Shown in pieces: positions 8,944-18,613 of a stretch of 64,000 nt of DNA. The stretch's first letter is position 1. Every line of letters begins with the position of its first letter. The notes below the pieces were generated by a model that was not told where the DNA came from, did no database searches, and was given only the letters and a program-made list of their open reading frames with translations. Source of the stretch: CBDEVH01 sp965243565 (lineage in GTDB: Bacteria; Pseudomonadota; Gammaproteobacteria; Tethybacterales; Persebacteraceae). The stretch spans positions 434,001-498,000 of the forward strand of contig OZ251571.1 in assembly GCA_965243565.1 (NCBI GenBank), read 5' to 3'. The position numbers and the translations under genes were made by a program.

Positions 8944-10188
8944 TCAAGCCTTGTCGTCAGATTCATCGGCTTCGGTATCAAAAGAGGATGGTATATTTTT
9001 TTGATGTTTGATACCGAGTTTTTTCATTTCTTGGGTTTGGTTTAGTAGATTACCTTGTCCTGTTGACAATTTTTTTATTGCTTTATCGTAGGTACTTTGC
9101 AAGCCGGTAATCGATTTATTCATACTTTCCATATCATCTAAAAAGCCACAAAATTTATCGTATAAGCGTCCACCACGGGTGGCTATTTCTTCGGCATTCT
9201 TTTGTTGTTTTTCTATCTTCCACAAATAAGTGACCATTTTTAACATGGCGAGTAAGGTGGTGGGCGATGCGAGAACAATGCCTTTTTGAGAGGCATTTTG
9301 TAGTAATTGGCGATCGTATTGAACAGCCGCATGAAAAGCCGATTCGATGGGTAAAAATATAAATACAAAATCGGGTGATCTGACTGTTTCAAGATTACTG
9401 TAATTTTTTCCTGCCAATTCATTGATATGTTTATTAATCGCTTGTAAGTGCAGTTTTATGGCTTGTTCGCGGGTAGCGTCATCGTCTGCATTAATAAAAT
9501 CGTTATAAGCATTTAAAGAGACTTTGGAATCGACAATGAGCTGACGGTTTTCTGGTAGGTCGATAACACAATCTGGCAGGCGACGTTCGCCATCTTCATT
9601 TTTAAGTGCAACTTGTAGGCGATAATTCACATTTTTTTCTAGTCCGGAATCTTCCAACACTTTTTCGAGCATAAATTCGCCCCAATTACCCTGTTGTTTT
9701 TTATCGCCTCGTAGGGCGCGACTTAGGTTGTCGGCTCTTTGTGATACATTGCCAATATTGGATTGTAGTTGGTCGATATAAGTTTTTAGCGATGCCCGTT
9801 CTTTTGCGTTTTCTTGATTGGTATTTTGAATATCTTGCCGAAAAGTATTCAATTGAGTATGTAGGGGTCCCAACAATGTTTCCATCGTTTTTTTGTTATT
9901 TTGCACGAGGTGGCTGTCTTTTTCGGTGAGAATTTTATTAGCAATGTTTTCAAACTGTTCGGTCATTTCAGTTTTGTGGTCGGTTTTAAATCGTGTCAGT
10001 GAGGAAATGGTAGTGGCGGTTTGTTTTTTCTCTTCTTGTAAACGGGTGAGTAAAATTTCGTTTTGATGCAGGGTATTTTGTAACTGGGTGTTATGCGTTT
10101 GTACTTTTTGCCACTGTAAAAAAAAGTAAGCGCATAATCCTACGAAAATTAGGAGTAGGATAATTAAAATAATTGAGGTAGTTATCAT
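8944..10188 (-). CDS. rmuC: DNA recombination protein RmuC
   Basis: RmuC-family proteins limit recombination at short inverted repeats and have a PD-(D/E)xK nuclease-like core. This 414-residue protein has an N-terminal membrane segment (about 4-26), a long heptad-rich coiled coil (about 28-165), then the conserved domain beginning NWGEFMLEKVLEDSGL, with LPDCVIDLPENRQLIVDSKV carrying the Asp and Asp-Ser-Lys residues of the nuclease-like site. FIFLPIESAF and LASPTTLLAML are family signatures. It is somewhat shorter than E. coli RmuC (475). It stands alone between sucD and ilvI. Confidence 0.93.
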   Translation of the reverse strand: MITTSIILIILLLIFVGLCAYFFLQWQKVQTHNTQLQNTLHQNEILLTRLQEEKKQTATTISSLTRFKTDHKTEMTEQFENIANKILTEKDSHLVQNNKKTMETLLGPLHTQLNTFRQDIQNTNQENAKERASLKTYIDQLQSNIGNVSQRADNLSRALRGDKKQQGNWGEFMLEKVLEDSGLEKNVNYRLQVALKNEDGERRLPDCVIDLPENRQLIVDSKVSLNAYNDFINADDDATREQAIKLHLQAINKHINELAGKNYSNLETVRSPDFVFIFLPIESAFHAAVQYDRQLLQNASQKGIVLASPTTLLAMLKMVTYLWKIEKQQKNAEEIATRGGRLYDKFCGFLDDMESMNKSITGLQSTYDKAIKKLSTGQGNLLNQTQEMKKLGIKHQKNIPSSFDTEADESDDKA

Positions 10189-10378
10189 ATCGATTGTTTG
10201 GTTTATTAAATTGAAACTATTATACCGTGAGTTTTATTTAAAAACTTCTGTTCACGGCTTTCTTGTTATTGTTAACATGACCATCTGCACAGATTTTTTC
10301 GCTATGCTGGCTTGGTTTTTAAGGTAGAATAACATGGCTTAGGTAAGTGCAAAAAAAAGCCAATTTAAAATAATTAAT

Positions 10379-12085
10379 ATGATGAAAATATCAGGTGCAG
10401 AAATTATTATTCGAACATTGCAAGAAGAAGGTGTTGAACACGTCTTTGGTTATCCTGGTGGTGCCGTCTTACACATTTATGATGAAATTTTTAAGCAAAA
10501 GCAAGTTAAACACATACTGGTTCGGCATGAACAAGGTGCTGCCCATGCGGCAGATGGCTATGCCCGCAGTAGTGGCAAACCTGGTGTTTGCTTGGTTACA
10601 TCTGGACCGGGTCTTACCAATGCAGTAACGGGTATTGCTACTGCGTTTATGGATTCGATTCCATTAATTATTATTTCAGGGCAGGTACCTAGCCATGCCA
10701 TTGGTCAAGATGCCTTTCAGGAGGCAGATACAGTAGGCATTACGCGTTCTTGCACCAAATACAATGTATTGGTTACCAAAGTTGAAGACATAGCCCCTAC
10801 CATTCGTCGTGCTTTTCACATTGCAATTACAGGTCGTCCCGGTCCTGTTTTGGTTGATATTCCCAAAGACATCACCGCTCAAATAACCGACTATAAACCC
10901 GATCGCTCTGCCATTGTATTGCGTTCTTACAACCCTTCTAAAATAGGGCACCAAGGTCAGATTAAACGCGCACTCAAAGTCATTAAAGAATCCAAGCGGT
11001 TAATGGTTTATACTGGTGGCGGCATTATATTAGGCAATGCCTCGAATGAACTCATTAAGTTGGTAAAAAAACTAAAAGCACCTATTACCAACACGTTAAT
11101 GGGCTTGGGGAGTTTCCCGTCTGATAACAAGCAAAATTTAGGAATGCCGGGTATGCATGGCACTTACGAAACCAATATGGCGATGCAGCACTGTGATGTT
11201 TTATTGGCAATTGGTGTGCGTTTTGATGATCGCGTTATTGGTGACCCTGCTCATTTTGCCAAAGAAAAGCGCAAAATTATTCATATTGACATTGACCCTT
11301 CTTCCATTTCTAAGCGCGTTTTTGTGGACATTCCCATTGTCGGTGATGTTCTCACCATTTTAAAACAATTAAATTCTATTGCTGACAAATACACACCTGA
11401 AGCCCATGAGCAAAAACAATGGTGGCATCAAATTGAAAAATGGCGTAGTAAAGATTGCTTGAAATACAAAACCAATAAAAAAGTAATAAAACCGCAACAA
11501 GCAATAGAAACGCTGTACAAAGTAACCAAAGGCGATGCCTTTGTAACATCTGACGTTGGGCAGCACCAAATGTGGGCGGCACAATATTATCGCTTTAACA
11601 AACCACGCCGTTGGATTAACTCTGGTGGTTTGGGGACAATGGGTTTTGGACTCCCTGCTGCTATGGGTGTACAAATGGCGAACCCTAAGGCACAAGTGGC
11701 TTGTGTAACAGGCGAAGCGAGCATTATGATGTGTATTCAAGAGCTTTCTACTTGTACTCAGTACCGTTTGCCAATCAAGGTCATTAACCTCAATAATCGT
11801 TATATGGGGATGGTACGGCAATGGCAGCAATTTTTTCATGGTAGTCGTTATTCAGAATCCTATATGGACGCACTACCAGACTTTGTGAAACTAGCAGAAA
11901 GTTTTGGGCATATCGGCATACTCGTTGAAAAACCAGACGACCTAGAAGCCGCCATGCAAGAAGCATTTAACGAGAAAAAACGAACGGTATTTATGGACAT
12001 TCTGACGGACCCAACCGAAAACGTCTATCCGATGATTGCGGCGGGCAAAGGATTATCTGAAATGATTTTGGCAGAGGATTTATAA
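10379..12085 (+). CDS. ilvI: Acetolactate synthase large (catalytic) subunit
   Basis: A ThDP enzyme of 568 residues that starts valine, leucine and isoleucine synthesis by condensing pyruvate with pyruvate or 2-oxobutyrate. The catalytic Glu51 is in VRHEQGAAHAADGYARS, followed by TSGPGLTNAVTG and FQEADTVGITR. The Mg-ThDP motif reads GEAS at 445-448 instead of the common GDGS, with the downstream Asn pair near 472-473 retained. The Asp-to-Glu change occurs in related proteobacterial enzymes; the Gly-to-Ala is less usual. It is followed one base later by ilvH. No leader-peptide attenuator was seen upstream. Confidence 0.95.
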   Translation: MMKISGAEIIIRTLQEEGVEHVFGYPGGAVLHIYDEIFKQKQVKHILVRHEQGAAHAADGYARSSGKPGVCLVTSGPGLTNAVTGIATAFMDSIPLIIISGQVPSHAIGQDAFQEADTVGITRSCTKYNVLVTKVEDIAPTIRRAFHIAITGRPGPVLVDIPKDITAQITDYKPDRSAIVLRSYNPSKIGHQGQIKRALKVIKESKRLMVYTGGGIILGNASNELIKLVKKLKAPITNTLMGLGSFPSDNKQNLGMPGMHGTYETNMAMQHCDVLLAIGVRFDDRVIGDPAHFAKEKRKIIHIDIDPSSISKRVFVDIPIVGDVLTILKQLNSIADKYTPEAHEQKQWWHQIEKWRSKDCLKYKTNKKVIKPQQAIETLYKVTKGDAFVTSDVGQHQMWAAQYYRFNKPRRWINSGGLGTMGFGLPAAMGVQMANPKAQVACVTGEASIMMCIQELSTCTQYRLPIKVINLNNRYMGMVRQWQQFFHGSRYSESYMDALPDFVKLAESFGHIGILVEKPDDLEAAMQEAFNEKKRTVFMDILTDPTENVYPMIAAGKGLSEMILAEDL

Positions 12086-12086
12086 A

Positions 12087-12560
12087 ATGAGACGAGTATT
12101 ATCTGTATTGGTTGAAAACCAGCCCGGGGCGTTATCAAGAGTATCAGGGCTATTTTCTGCCCGTGGTTACAACATCGAATCGTTAGCGGTGGCACCCACG
12201 CAAGACGAAACTTTATCATGTATGACCATTGTTACAGAAGATGACAGTGCAACCATTGAGCAAATTACCAAAAATTTAAACAAACTAGTTGAGGTTTTTC
12301 GTGTAAATGATTTAACCGAATCAAAATATTTAGAGCGCGAATTAATGGTTGTTAAGGTTAAAGCAACAGGCAGTTTACGCGATGAAATGAAACGTTTAGT
12401 TGATATTTTTCGTGCGACCATTATTAACGTTACCTCCGAGAGTTATATTATTCAAATTACCGGCGATAAAAAAAAGCTAGATGCTTTTTTAAAAGCGGCA
12501 AGCAATGAAAACATTATTGAAATTGCGCGTACAGGAGTTTGTGGAATTTCACGTATGTAA
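12087..12560 (+). CDS. ilvH: Acetolactate synthase small (regulatory) subunit
   Basis: The 157-residue regulatory partner of IlvI, conferring valine sensitivity and full activity. An N-terminal ACT domain (about 1-75) opens with VLSVLVENQPGALSRVSGLF and contains RGYNIESLAV. A second ACT-like C-terminal domain begins near ERELMVVKV. The gene starts one base after the ilvI stop, so the pair is surely one transcript. Confidence 0.96.
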   Translation: MRRVLSVLVENQPGALSRVSGLFSARGYNIESLAVAPTQDETLSCMTIVTEDDSATIEQITKNLNKLVEVFRVNDLTESKYLERELMVVKVKATGSLRDEMKRLVDIFRATIINVTSESYIIQITGDKKKLDAFLKAASNENIIEIARTGVCGISRM

Positions 12561-12583
12561 TAATGCTTGAAATATAACGACTT

Positions 12584-15436
12584 ATGGGAACTGACAATAC
12601 AAACAAACTAATAAAAGACACAGACTTTATAACCTTTAGAGGGTTATTGATGGAACATCTAGGGGACTATAAAGATGACTTAGAGGGTATAGTGGAAGAA
12701 CTTGTAACGGTTCAAAAAGAGGCTGCTCAAGTTTTTATAGACGCAGGATTGGAAGATTTCTTAACAGAAGAAATAATTAAAAACCACCTTGAATATCTTG
12801 TTAAAAATAGGTATTTGAAATTACAGCATGAGTTGTACAGTAAAAATAAAGAATACAACACCGAAGAGCAAATTAACGCCTTTCTTGTTGAGCGTGGAAG
12901 CATTGATAACCACAGGGTGGATGCAGAAATTCTAATTGCTAACTGTGATGGTGCGATTCGTAAAAACCCTGAAGATGCCGATGCCTATTTTAATCGAGGT
13001 GTAATTTTTGTTGACAAGGGGTATTTGGATTCCGCTATCAAAGACTTTGGCAAAGCCATTGAATTTAATCCGAGCGATTCCGAATCCTTTCATAACCGAG
13101 GCGTTATTTATGCCGAAAAAGGCAATTATGACTATGCTCTTAAAGACTACAATAAAGCGTTATTATTAAATCCTGATTATGTAGCCGCCTATTATAACCG
13201 CGGTATTGTTCATAAAAACAAAGAAAAATTTGAAGAAGCTGTTGCTGATTTTAGCCAAGCCATTGAGTTTAACCCAGACTATGCGGCAGCACACTTTAAC
13301 CGCGGTATTTCGTATCAGAACATGGGGAAAATTGAAGAAGCGCTTACCAATTATAGCCAAGCCATCGTCATTAAATCTGATTATGCTGCTGCTTATTACA
13401 AGCGCGGTATTGTTTACAATGCCAAGAAAGATTACGAAGAAGCCATTTTTGATTACACCAAAGTCATCGAATTAAACCCTGAATATACCGATGCTTATAA
13501 TAATCGTGGAGCAGTATACGGCACACTTGGCAAATTTGAAGAAGCGATTGCTGACTTTACAGTAACCATATTATTAAATCCAAAATACGTCCAAGCTTAT
13601 TTAAATCGCGGTGTTGCCTACGAAGAAAGAAAAGAATTTAAACTAGCGCTAGCTGATTTTACCAAAGCGATACAACTCAATCCAGATAGCCCAAAGCCCT
13701 TATACAGACGTGCTATTACATTCATTAGTTCAGGTGAATTTAAAAGAGCGGTATTGGATTTAAACATTGTTCTGGCGCAAAGCCCCAATTACGCACAGGC
13801 ATATTTAAATCGAGGCATAGCGCATGAAACTTTACAAGAAAACAAACGAGCGCTAGCCGATTATGGCGATGCGATAAAATCAAACCCTGATGATGTTGCG
13901 GCTTACATTCATCGAGGGCTTTTATTAAAGTCAATAAATGACTACAATAACGCGATAGTCGATTTAAATCATGTCATAACATTACAATCGAACAATATTC
14001 AAATGTACATCGATTTAGCACAGTGTTATCTGTCTATAAAAGATCTAAAAAATGCGATAAAAACCTATAATCTGGCAATTGAGCTAAATCCAGAACATGT
14101 CGATTTACACTATTTTCGTGGTGTATTTTATAAAAACAAAGATCAAACTGAAAAAGCATTGACAGACTTTGACGAAGCCACTCGATTAAACCCTGCTTAT
14201 ATTGCCGCTTATATAGACAAGGGTGATGTTTATTTATCGCAAAAAGATTATAAAAATGCCCATTTAAATTTTGCAGCAGTCATCAAACTAGATGCAGACA
14301 ATACAAAGGCATTAAAAAAGCTAGAAGATATAGCCCAAGCCATTGGCAATATTGAATCCACTGAAAAATCGCCGACAAAGCCAATACCTCAGAGTTTTGA
14401 AGAAAACCTTGAAGTCATTATTGAAAAAAGTGGGCATGAAAACTTAACGACCAATCATCGCACTATAAAAGAACCGCGACCTGAACCAGCCGAGCCTGAA
14501 CCAAAAGCAACAATCCAAGAACAAGCTGCCAAAGACAATGACAAAAATACGGAAACAGTCGAAACAAGCGATTTATCTGTAGAGACATCAACGCAGCCGC
14601 CCGAATTTAAAGAACCTGTACCAGACAGCCCTATTATTAGACTTTCCCCGGGAGTCAATATAATTTTAAATAAACCAGCGGCTAAAACTACTGGTGAGGC
14701 AGATACTAAAACAAGCGATGCCACGCCAACCGAGCAGTCGCAACAAAGCCTTCAATCACAGACAGCATCCGAACAAAGCACCAGCTCAGCAGCCAAAGAT
14801 ACCGTTCCAATGAGGTTATTGACTAAGTCTGCAAGTTCTGAACAAGATGTTGAAACAACCAGCAGCTCTAAAGAATCTGTAAAAGAACCTCTACACATTG
14901 TCAATGTATCCATACCCGAAGCAGCTGCCAATGACGCTATTGTCTCTACACTGACATCCGACGACAATCAACAAGTACAAGAATATCAGCAAAAAATAGC
15001 GACCTTAGAGCAGGCACTACAAGAAAGTCAAGCCGATTTAACCAAAGCGACCAAACGCCAAGTAAATTTATCGGTGAGTAATGATTACGATATTCTATTT
15101 GAAGAATACAACACTAAAGCCAAAACAAAAGAACGTTTAGAATTAGTTAGTTATATTTTATTAATTGCTGTATGTACGGCTTTTTTCGGTGGTATTTTAA
15201 CCATATTTTTAGATTATCTTGAACTAACAACTTTTGGTATTTTTGATACAACCGCATTGGCAAGCCATATAGATCAACTACCCATGATATTTTTAATGAT
15301 TATGTCTATTATTGTCATATACATTTTTCCATTTTTCTGGATGACTCGTTCTTTGCGACAAGAAAAATACAAATATTGGAAATTAGTTGAAAAAGTCCGC
15401 GAAAAAAATATGAACAATAAGCACTCAACTGGGTAG
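12584..15436 (+). CDS. Large TPR-array protein with C-terminal coiled coil and two membrane helices
   Basis: This 950-residue protein has no clear namesake. About 130 N-terminal residues precede a nearly uninterrupted run of 13 TPR motifs of 34 residues each (about 131-572), with consensus AAYYNRGIVY...AIADFxxAIELNP, plus a partial one. Then comes a 250-residue Pro/Glu/Ser/Thr/Gln-rich disordered linker (about 600-830), a short coiled coil (QKIATLEQALQESQ region) and two hydrophobic helices (about 865-890 and 905-930) near the C-terminus, with a charged tail. The likely topology is C-terminally tail-anchored with the TPR array in the cytoplasm. TPR arrays are protein-binding scaffolds; the partner is unknown. 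It follows ilvH by 23 bases but is functionally unrelated, and there is no good ribosome-binding site. Confidence 0.85.
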   Translation: MGTDNTNKLIKDTDFITFRGLLMEHLGDYKDDLEGIVEELVTVQKEAAQVFIDAGLEDFLTEEIIKNHLEYLVKNRYLKLQHELYSKNKEYNTEEQINAFLVERGSIDNHRVDAEILIANCDGAIRKNPEDADAYFNRGVIFVDKGYLDSAIKDFGKAIEFNPSDSESFHNRGVIYAEKGNYDYALKDYNKALLLNPDYVAAYYNRGIVHKNKEKFEEAVADFSQAIEFNPDYAAAHFNRGISYQNMGKIEEALTNYSQAIVIKSDYAAAYYKRGIVYNAKKDYEEAIFDYTKVIELNPEYTDAYNNRGAVYGTLGKFEEAIADFTVTILLNPKYVQAYLNRGVAYEERKEFKLALADFTKAIQLNPDSPKPLYRRAITFISSGEFKRAVLDLNIVLAQSPNYAQAYLNRGIAHETLQENKRALADYGDAIKSNPDDVAAYIHRGLLLKSINDYNNAIVDLNHVITLQSNNIQMYIDLAQCYLSIKDLKNAIKTYNLAIELNPEHVDLHYFRGVFYKNKDQTEKALTDFDEATRLNPAYIAAYIDKGDVYLSQKDYKNAHLNFAAVIKLDADNTKALKKLEDIAQAIGNIESTEKSPTKPIPQSFEENLEVIIEKSGHENLTTNHRTIKEPRPEPAEPEPKATIQEQAAKDNDKNTETVETSDLSVETSTQPPEFKEPVPDSPIIRLSPGVNIILNKPAAKTTGEADTKTSDATPTEQSQQSLQSQTASEQSTSSAAKDTVPMRLLTKSASSEQDVETTSSSKESVKEPLHIVNVSIPEAAANDAIVSTLTSDDNQQVQEYQQKIATLEQALQESQADLTKATKRQVNLSVSNDYDILFEEYNTKAKTKERLELVSYILLIAVCTAFFGGILTIFLDYLELTTFGIFDTTALASHIDQLPMIFLMIMSIIVIYIFPFFWMTRSLRQEKYKYWKLVEKVREKNMNNKHSTG

Positions 15437-15448
15437 ATATTAGCAGAT

Positions 15449-16219
15449 TCACGAGATTAACCTTTGTTTTCCCAATGTGGGTATTGATACAGCGTTAAAA
15501 ATGGCTTTGTCTGTTTGTTTTTGAGCGGTATTCATCGCTTGTATAATCGTTTTGTTATGCGCTAGCGATGCTGCGAGTTTGGTCGAATAATAACAACCTG
15601 TGCCATGAATCGAGTAGGGAAGTCTTGTGCAAGTTGTTTCCCAGCTGGGTGTGGTACTAGACGATGAAAATAAGGCATTGCGAATGGTTTTGCCCTTGCC
15701 ATCAATATCCGTGACTATAATGTTTCGAACTCCCCAGCTATGCCATTTTTGAACGGCATTGTCAATGCGTTTTTCATTGCTAAATAAAAGCAATTCTTGT
15801 CGATTTGGTGTGGCGACCAATACATGGGGCAGATAATGCTTTTGTAAATACCGCCAATGTGTTTGGGCGATAAACCCTCCCCCTTGTGTGGGGGATAAAA
15901 CAGGATCCCAAACCAGCGGTATAGTATGATTTTGTGCTTGTTGATAGTGGCTAATTGTGGTGGCTGCTTTACCGATAACCCCAACTTTTATGGCATTGGG
16001 CAAAGTTTGGGCAAAGCACTGCAATTGTGCATTTATTTTTTGTGAAGGCACGGGCCAATAGGCATCAACGCCCTCTAAATTTTGTGCAGTAATAGCGGTA
16101 ATAACGGCTAGAGGCAGGCAGTTTGACGTACTTGCTGCGCGATAATCGCTAATCGTTCCAGCCCCACCAGTACCATCGGTCGCCGAAAAAATAAGCACTA
16201 TAGGCAAGTGTTTTATCAT
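15449..16219 (-). CDS. thiD: Hydroxymethylpyrimidine/phosphomethylpyrimidine kinase
   Basis: A ribokinase-fold kinase of 256 residues that makes HMP pyrophosphate for thiamine synthesis. The N-terminal substrate motif is SATDGTGGAGTISDYRAA, a variant of the usual SGSDSGGGAG, followed by AVITAITAQN. WDPVLSPTQGGGF matches the conserved VxDPV region, and IHGTGCYYSTKLAASLA is the anion-hole and catalytic motif (normally HGTGC). Divergence in the start motif and the extra Tyr-Tyr suggest a less typical member. It is convergent with the TPR gene and divergent from the rubredoxin gene. Confidence 0.82.
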   Translation of the reverse strand: MIKHLPIVLIFSATDGTGGAGTISDYRAASTSNCLPLAVITAITAQNLEGVDAYWPVPSQKINAQLQCFAQTLPNAIKVGVIGKAATTISHYQQAQNHTIPLVWDPVLSPTQGGGFIAQTHWRYLQKHYLPHVLVATPNRQELLLFSNEKRIDNAVQKWHSWGVRNIIVTDIDGKGKTIRNALFSSSSTTPSWETTCTRLPYSIHGTGCYYSTKLAASLAHNKTIIQAMNTAQKQTDKAIFNAVSIPTLGKQRLIS

Positions 16220-16251
16220 TACAAATTAAGTTTTACGATAGAATCTATAGT

Positions 16252-16434
16252 ATGGAAAACGAAACAGATTATTGCTCTTATATATGCCAAGTATGTGGTT
16301 GGATTTACAATGAACTAGAAGGCGCACCTGAAGACGGTATTCAAGCTAAAACCCGTTGGGCGGACATCCCTTTAAATTGGGTTTGTCCGGAATGTGGAGC
16401 GCGTAAAGAAGATTTTGAAATGGTTGAAATTTAA
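16252..16434 (+). CDS. Rubredoxin
   Basis: A 60-residue one-iron electron carrier. The four iron ligands are Cys12 and Cys15 (CQVCGWIY) and Cys45 and Cys48 (CPECGARKEDF), with the usual aromatic core (Trp36, Trp43). An N-terminal extra Cys8 is probably not a ligand. Rubredoxins of this kind pass electrons to alkane hydroxylases or to oxygen/peroxide reductases; no partner reductase is adjacent (fpr at 5.0 kb might serve). It is divergent from thiD across 32 bases. Confidence 0.95.
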   Translation: MENETDYCSYICQVCGWIYNELEGAPEDGIQAKTRWADIPLNWVCPECGARKEDFEMVEI

Positions 16435-16451
16435 CCTGCAACAATACGATA

Positions 16452-17033
16452 TTATTGGTATTCAAAAACTTTTACTACTTTTTGAACACCACCGATATTT
16501 CGTGTTTTTTCGACCGCTATATCAGCGGTTTCAGTGGTAACCAGCCCCAATAAATAGACAATACCATTTTCGGTAACGATTTTTATATTAAGGCACGAAA
16601 AATTGGGAATTTGTAACGAACACAATGAAAATTTAACCTTCCCTGTAACTGATGTATCTGAAATTCGCGTTGCTAATGATGATGGTGAGGCGATATCAAT
16701 ACGGTCATAGACTTTTTTTACACTCAGTTGATTTTCGGCGATTTTAATGATTTTGTCTTTCATTTCTTGGGTTGGTGCTTGTCCTACTAATAGCACTTTA
16801 CGGTTATAACTAACCACTCCAATATGAACTCGTGTGCCAAACTCTCGGCTTATTTGATAGATGGTTTTATTTTCAATCGCTTCATCTTCGATAAAAGACC
16901 CTGCAGTCCTAACGTCATTTGCCATTACACCACCGGTTGCACTACCTGCAATAATAGCGGGAGCACAGCCACTAACCAACAGCATACAAACAGCGCCGAA
17001 AAAGTAAACAAAGGGAGTTTTTAATTTATTCAT
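16452..17033 (-). CDS. dolP: BON-domain outer-membrane lipoprotein, DolP-like
   Basis: The 193-residue precursor has a lipoprotein signal with lipobox VSGC (Cys23). Two BON domains follow: about 50-115 (RVHIGVVSYNRKVLLVGQ) and 120-190 (NIKIVTENGIVYLLGLVTTE). Residue after Cys is Ala, which favours sorting to the outer membrane. The arrangement matches DolP (formerly YraP), a phospholipid-binding protein that supports outer-membrane integrity and septal amidase activation. It stands alone, divergent from maf. Confidence 0.87.
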   Translation of the reverse strand: MNKLKTPFVYFFGAVCMLLVSGCAPAIIAGSATGGVMANDVRTAGSFIEDEAIENKTIYQISREFGTRVHIGVVSYNRKVLLVGQAPTQEMKDKIIKIAENQLSVKKVYDRIDIASPSSLATRISDTSVTGKVKFSLCSLQIPNFSCLNIKIVTENGIVYLLGLVTTETADIAVEKTRNIGGVQKVVKVFEYQ

Positions 17034-17123
17034 AATATTTATTTTATTTTGTTCAATTACTATGCATTCTACCGTAATATTTTATTATAATGATTACTCA
17101 ATGAAAATCGCTCCATTTTGTTT

Positions 17124-17711
17124 GTGACTACAGCACCTCAGATTATTTTGGCTTCTATATCGCCGTATCGAAAACATTTGCTGTCTCGTTTGCGCATACC
17201 CTTTATTTGTGCAAGCCCTCAAACCGACGAGACGCCTGTGATAGGTGAGCCTGCTGAAGCACGTGCGTTGCGATTAGCCGAAGAAAAAGCCTGTTCTTTA
17301 TCGGCACAATACCCCTCTACTCTGATTTTAGGGGGTGATCAAACAATAGCATGCGGTAACGATTATTTCGACAAACCATTAACAACCGAAAACGCGGTGG
17401 CACAGCTTCTAATCATGCGTGGTAAATCGCTGTCATTTTATACCGCGTTGGCACTAAAAAACACAATAACAGGGTCATGTCAAAGCCGATTAACAACACA
17501 CACTGTGCGACTACGCAATATTTCAGATGACGAAATCAGCAATTATGTACAAAAAGAGCCTGCATTAAACTGTGCAGGTGGTGCGCAAATAGAAGGCTTG
17601 GGCATTGCATTAATGGAAGACATTCAAGGCGGCGACCCAACCGCTTTAATGGGAATGTCATTAATTGACGTTACTTTTTTGTTACAAAAAAACGGCATTG
17701 CTATCCTTTAG
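17124..17711 (+). CDS. maf: Maf-family nucleotide pyrophosphatase (YceF-like)
   Basis: Maf proteins hydrolyse modified or non-canonical NTPs to monophosphates. The N-terminal LASISPYRKHLLSRL carries the substrate-binding Ser and Arg, the middle has GGDQT with the catalytic Asp, and KPLTTENAVAQL and DPTALMGMSLID follow. NCAGGAQIEGLGI resembles the YceF subgroup (7-methyl-GTP pyrophosphatase). I chose the GTG at 17124 (MTTAPQIILAS); a TTG at 17118 is in frame. An ATG-started nine-codon frame at 17101-17127 overlaps this start and might couple translation. The gene precedes lgt by 12 bases. Confidence 0.88.
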   Translation: MTTAPQIILASISPYRKHLLSRLRIPFICASPQTDETPVIGEPAEARALRLAEEKACSLSAQYPSTLILGGDQTIACGNDYFDKPLTTENAVAQLLIMRGKSLSFYTALALKNTITGSCQSRLTTHTVRLRNISDDEISNYVQKEPALNCAGGAQIEGLGIALMEDIQGGDPTALMGMSLIDVTFLLQKNGIAIL

Positions 17712-17723
17712 TTCTTAAACAAT

Positions 17724-18596
17724 ATGCTCTATCACCCTCAACCTGACCCTGTCGCCTTAGAAATTTTTGGCTTAAGTATTCATTGGTATGGCTTGTTATA
17801 TCTTATTGGATTAGCAATAGCGTCAATCATAGGTCATAAAATTATCCGTCATCAAAATTTTATTGCCATTCGTCATTTAGACGTTCATGATATTATTCTT
17901 GCCAGTGCGTTGGGGTTAATTTTAGGAGGACGTATTGGCTATATTTTATTTTATAACTTTCCTTTTTATATTGACAATCCATGGTTGGTTTTACAAGTAT
18001 GGAAAGGTGGAATGTCATTTCATGGTGGTTTATTGGGTGGATTGGTTGCGATGTGGATAGTGGCTAGAAAACAAGCAAAAACCCACCACTATTACCCAAC
18101 GCGTCGAACTTTTGTTACTTTATTGGACTTTGCTTTGGTGCTTACGCCACCGGGGCTTGCTTGTGGGAGAATTGGCAATTTTATTAATGGCGAACTCCCC
18201 GGCAGAGTCGCCAGTATGGATTTGCCATGGGCAATGATATTTGGTGATCCTGATAACTTACCCCGCCATCCATCTCCCCTGTACCAAATGCTAGTAGAAG
18301 GCTTTTTATTAGCCGCCATTATGCTCTTTTTAGTAAAAAAACCACGCCATGCTGGCTGGTTAACTGGGGTGTTTTTAATCGCTTATGGCGGTGGTCGATT
18401 TTTTACTGAATATTTTCGTGCACCTGACAGTCACTTAGGCTTACTGGTATTTGATTTATCGATGGGGCAGTTACTCACTATACCGATGATACTGCTTGGC
18501 ATTGTTTTTATAAGGTATAAACATATAGCAGGGGCAAAACAACCGCTTGTTGATACACTGCCTCCTTGTGACAAAATGGAAGAGTCAGAGCAGTAG
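17724..18596 (+). CDS. lgt: Prolipoprotein diacylglyceryl transferase
   Basis: An inner-membrane enzyme of 290 residues that transfers diacylglycerol from phosphatidylglycerol to the lipobox cysteine of prolipoproteins. It has the start MLYHPQPDPVALEIFGLSIHWYGL, the HGGLLGG motif around residue 101, and the Lgt signature GRIGNFINGELPGR near 148-161. At least six hydrophobic helices are visible. Substrates in this window would include DolP and the two giant S8 lipoprotein autotransporters. Probably co-transcribed with maf. Confidence 0.97.
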   Translation: MLYHPQPDPVALEIFGLSIHWYGLLYLIGLAIASIIGHKIIRHQNFIAIRHLDVHDIILASALGLILGGRIGYILFYNFPFYIDNPWLVLQVWKGGMSFHGGLLGGLVAMWIVARKQAKTHHYYPTRRTFVTLLDFALVLTPPGLACGRIGNFINGELPGRVASMDLPWAMIFGDPDNLPRHPSPLYQMLVEGFLLAAIMLFLVKKPRHAGWLTGVFLIAYGGGRFFTEYFRAPDSHLGLLVFDLSMGQLLTIPMILLGIVFIRYKHIAGAKQPLVDTLPPCDKMEESEQ

Positions 18597-18613
18597 ATTT
18601 TTATTATTACGCT

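Noticed and set aside
10189..10378. Attenuator or leader peptide for ilvIH
   Set aside because: No leader ORF rich in branched-chain codons and no terminator/antiterminator pair could be found.
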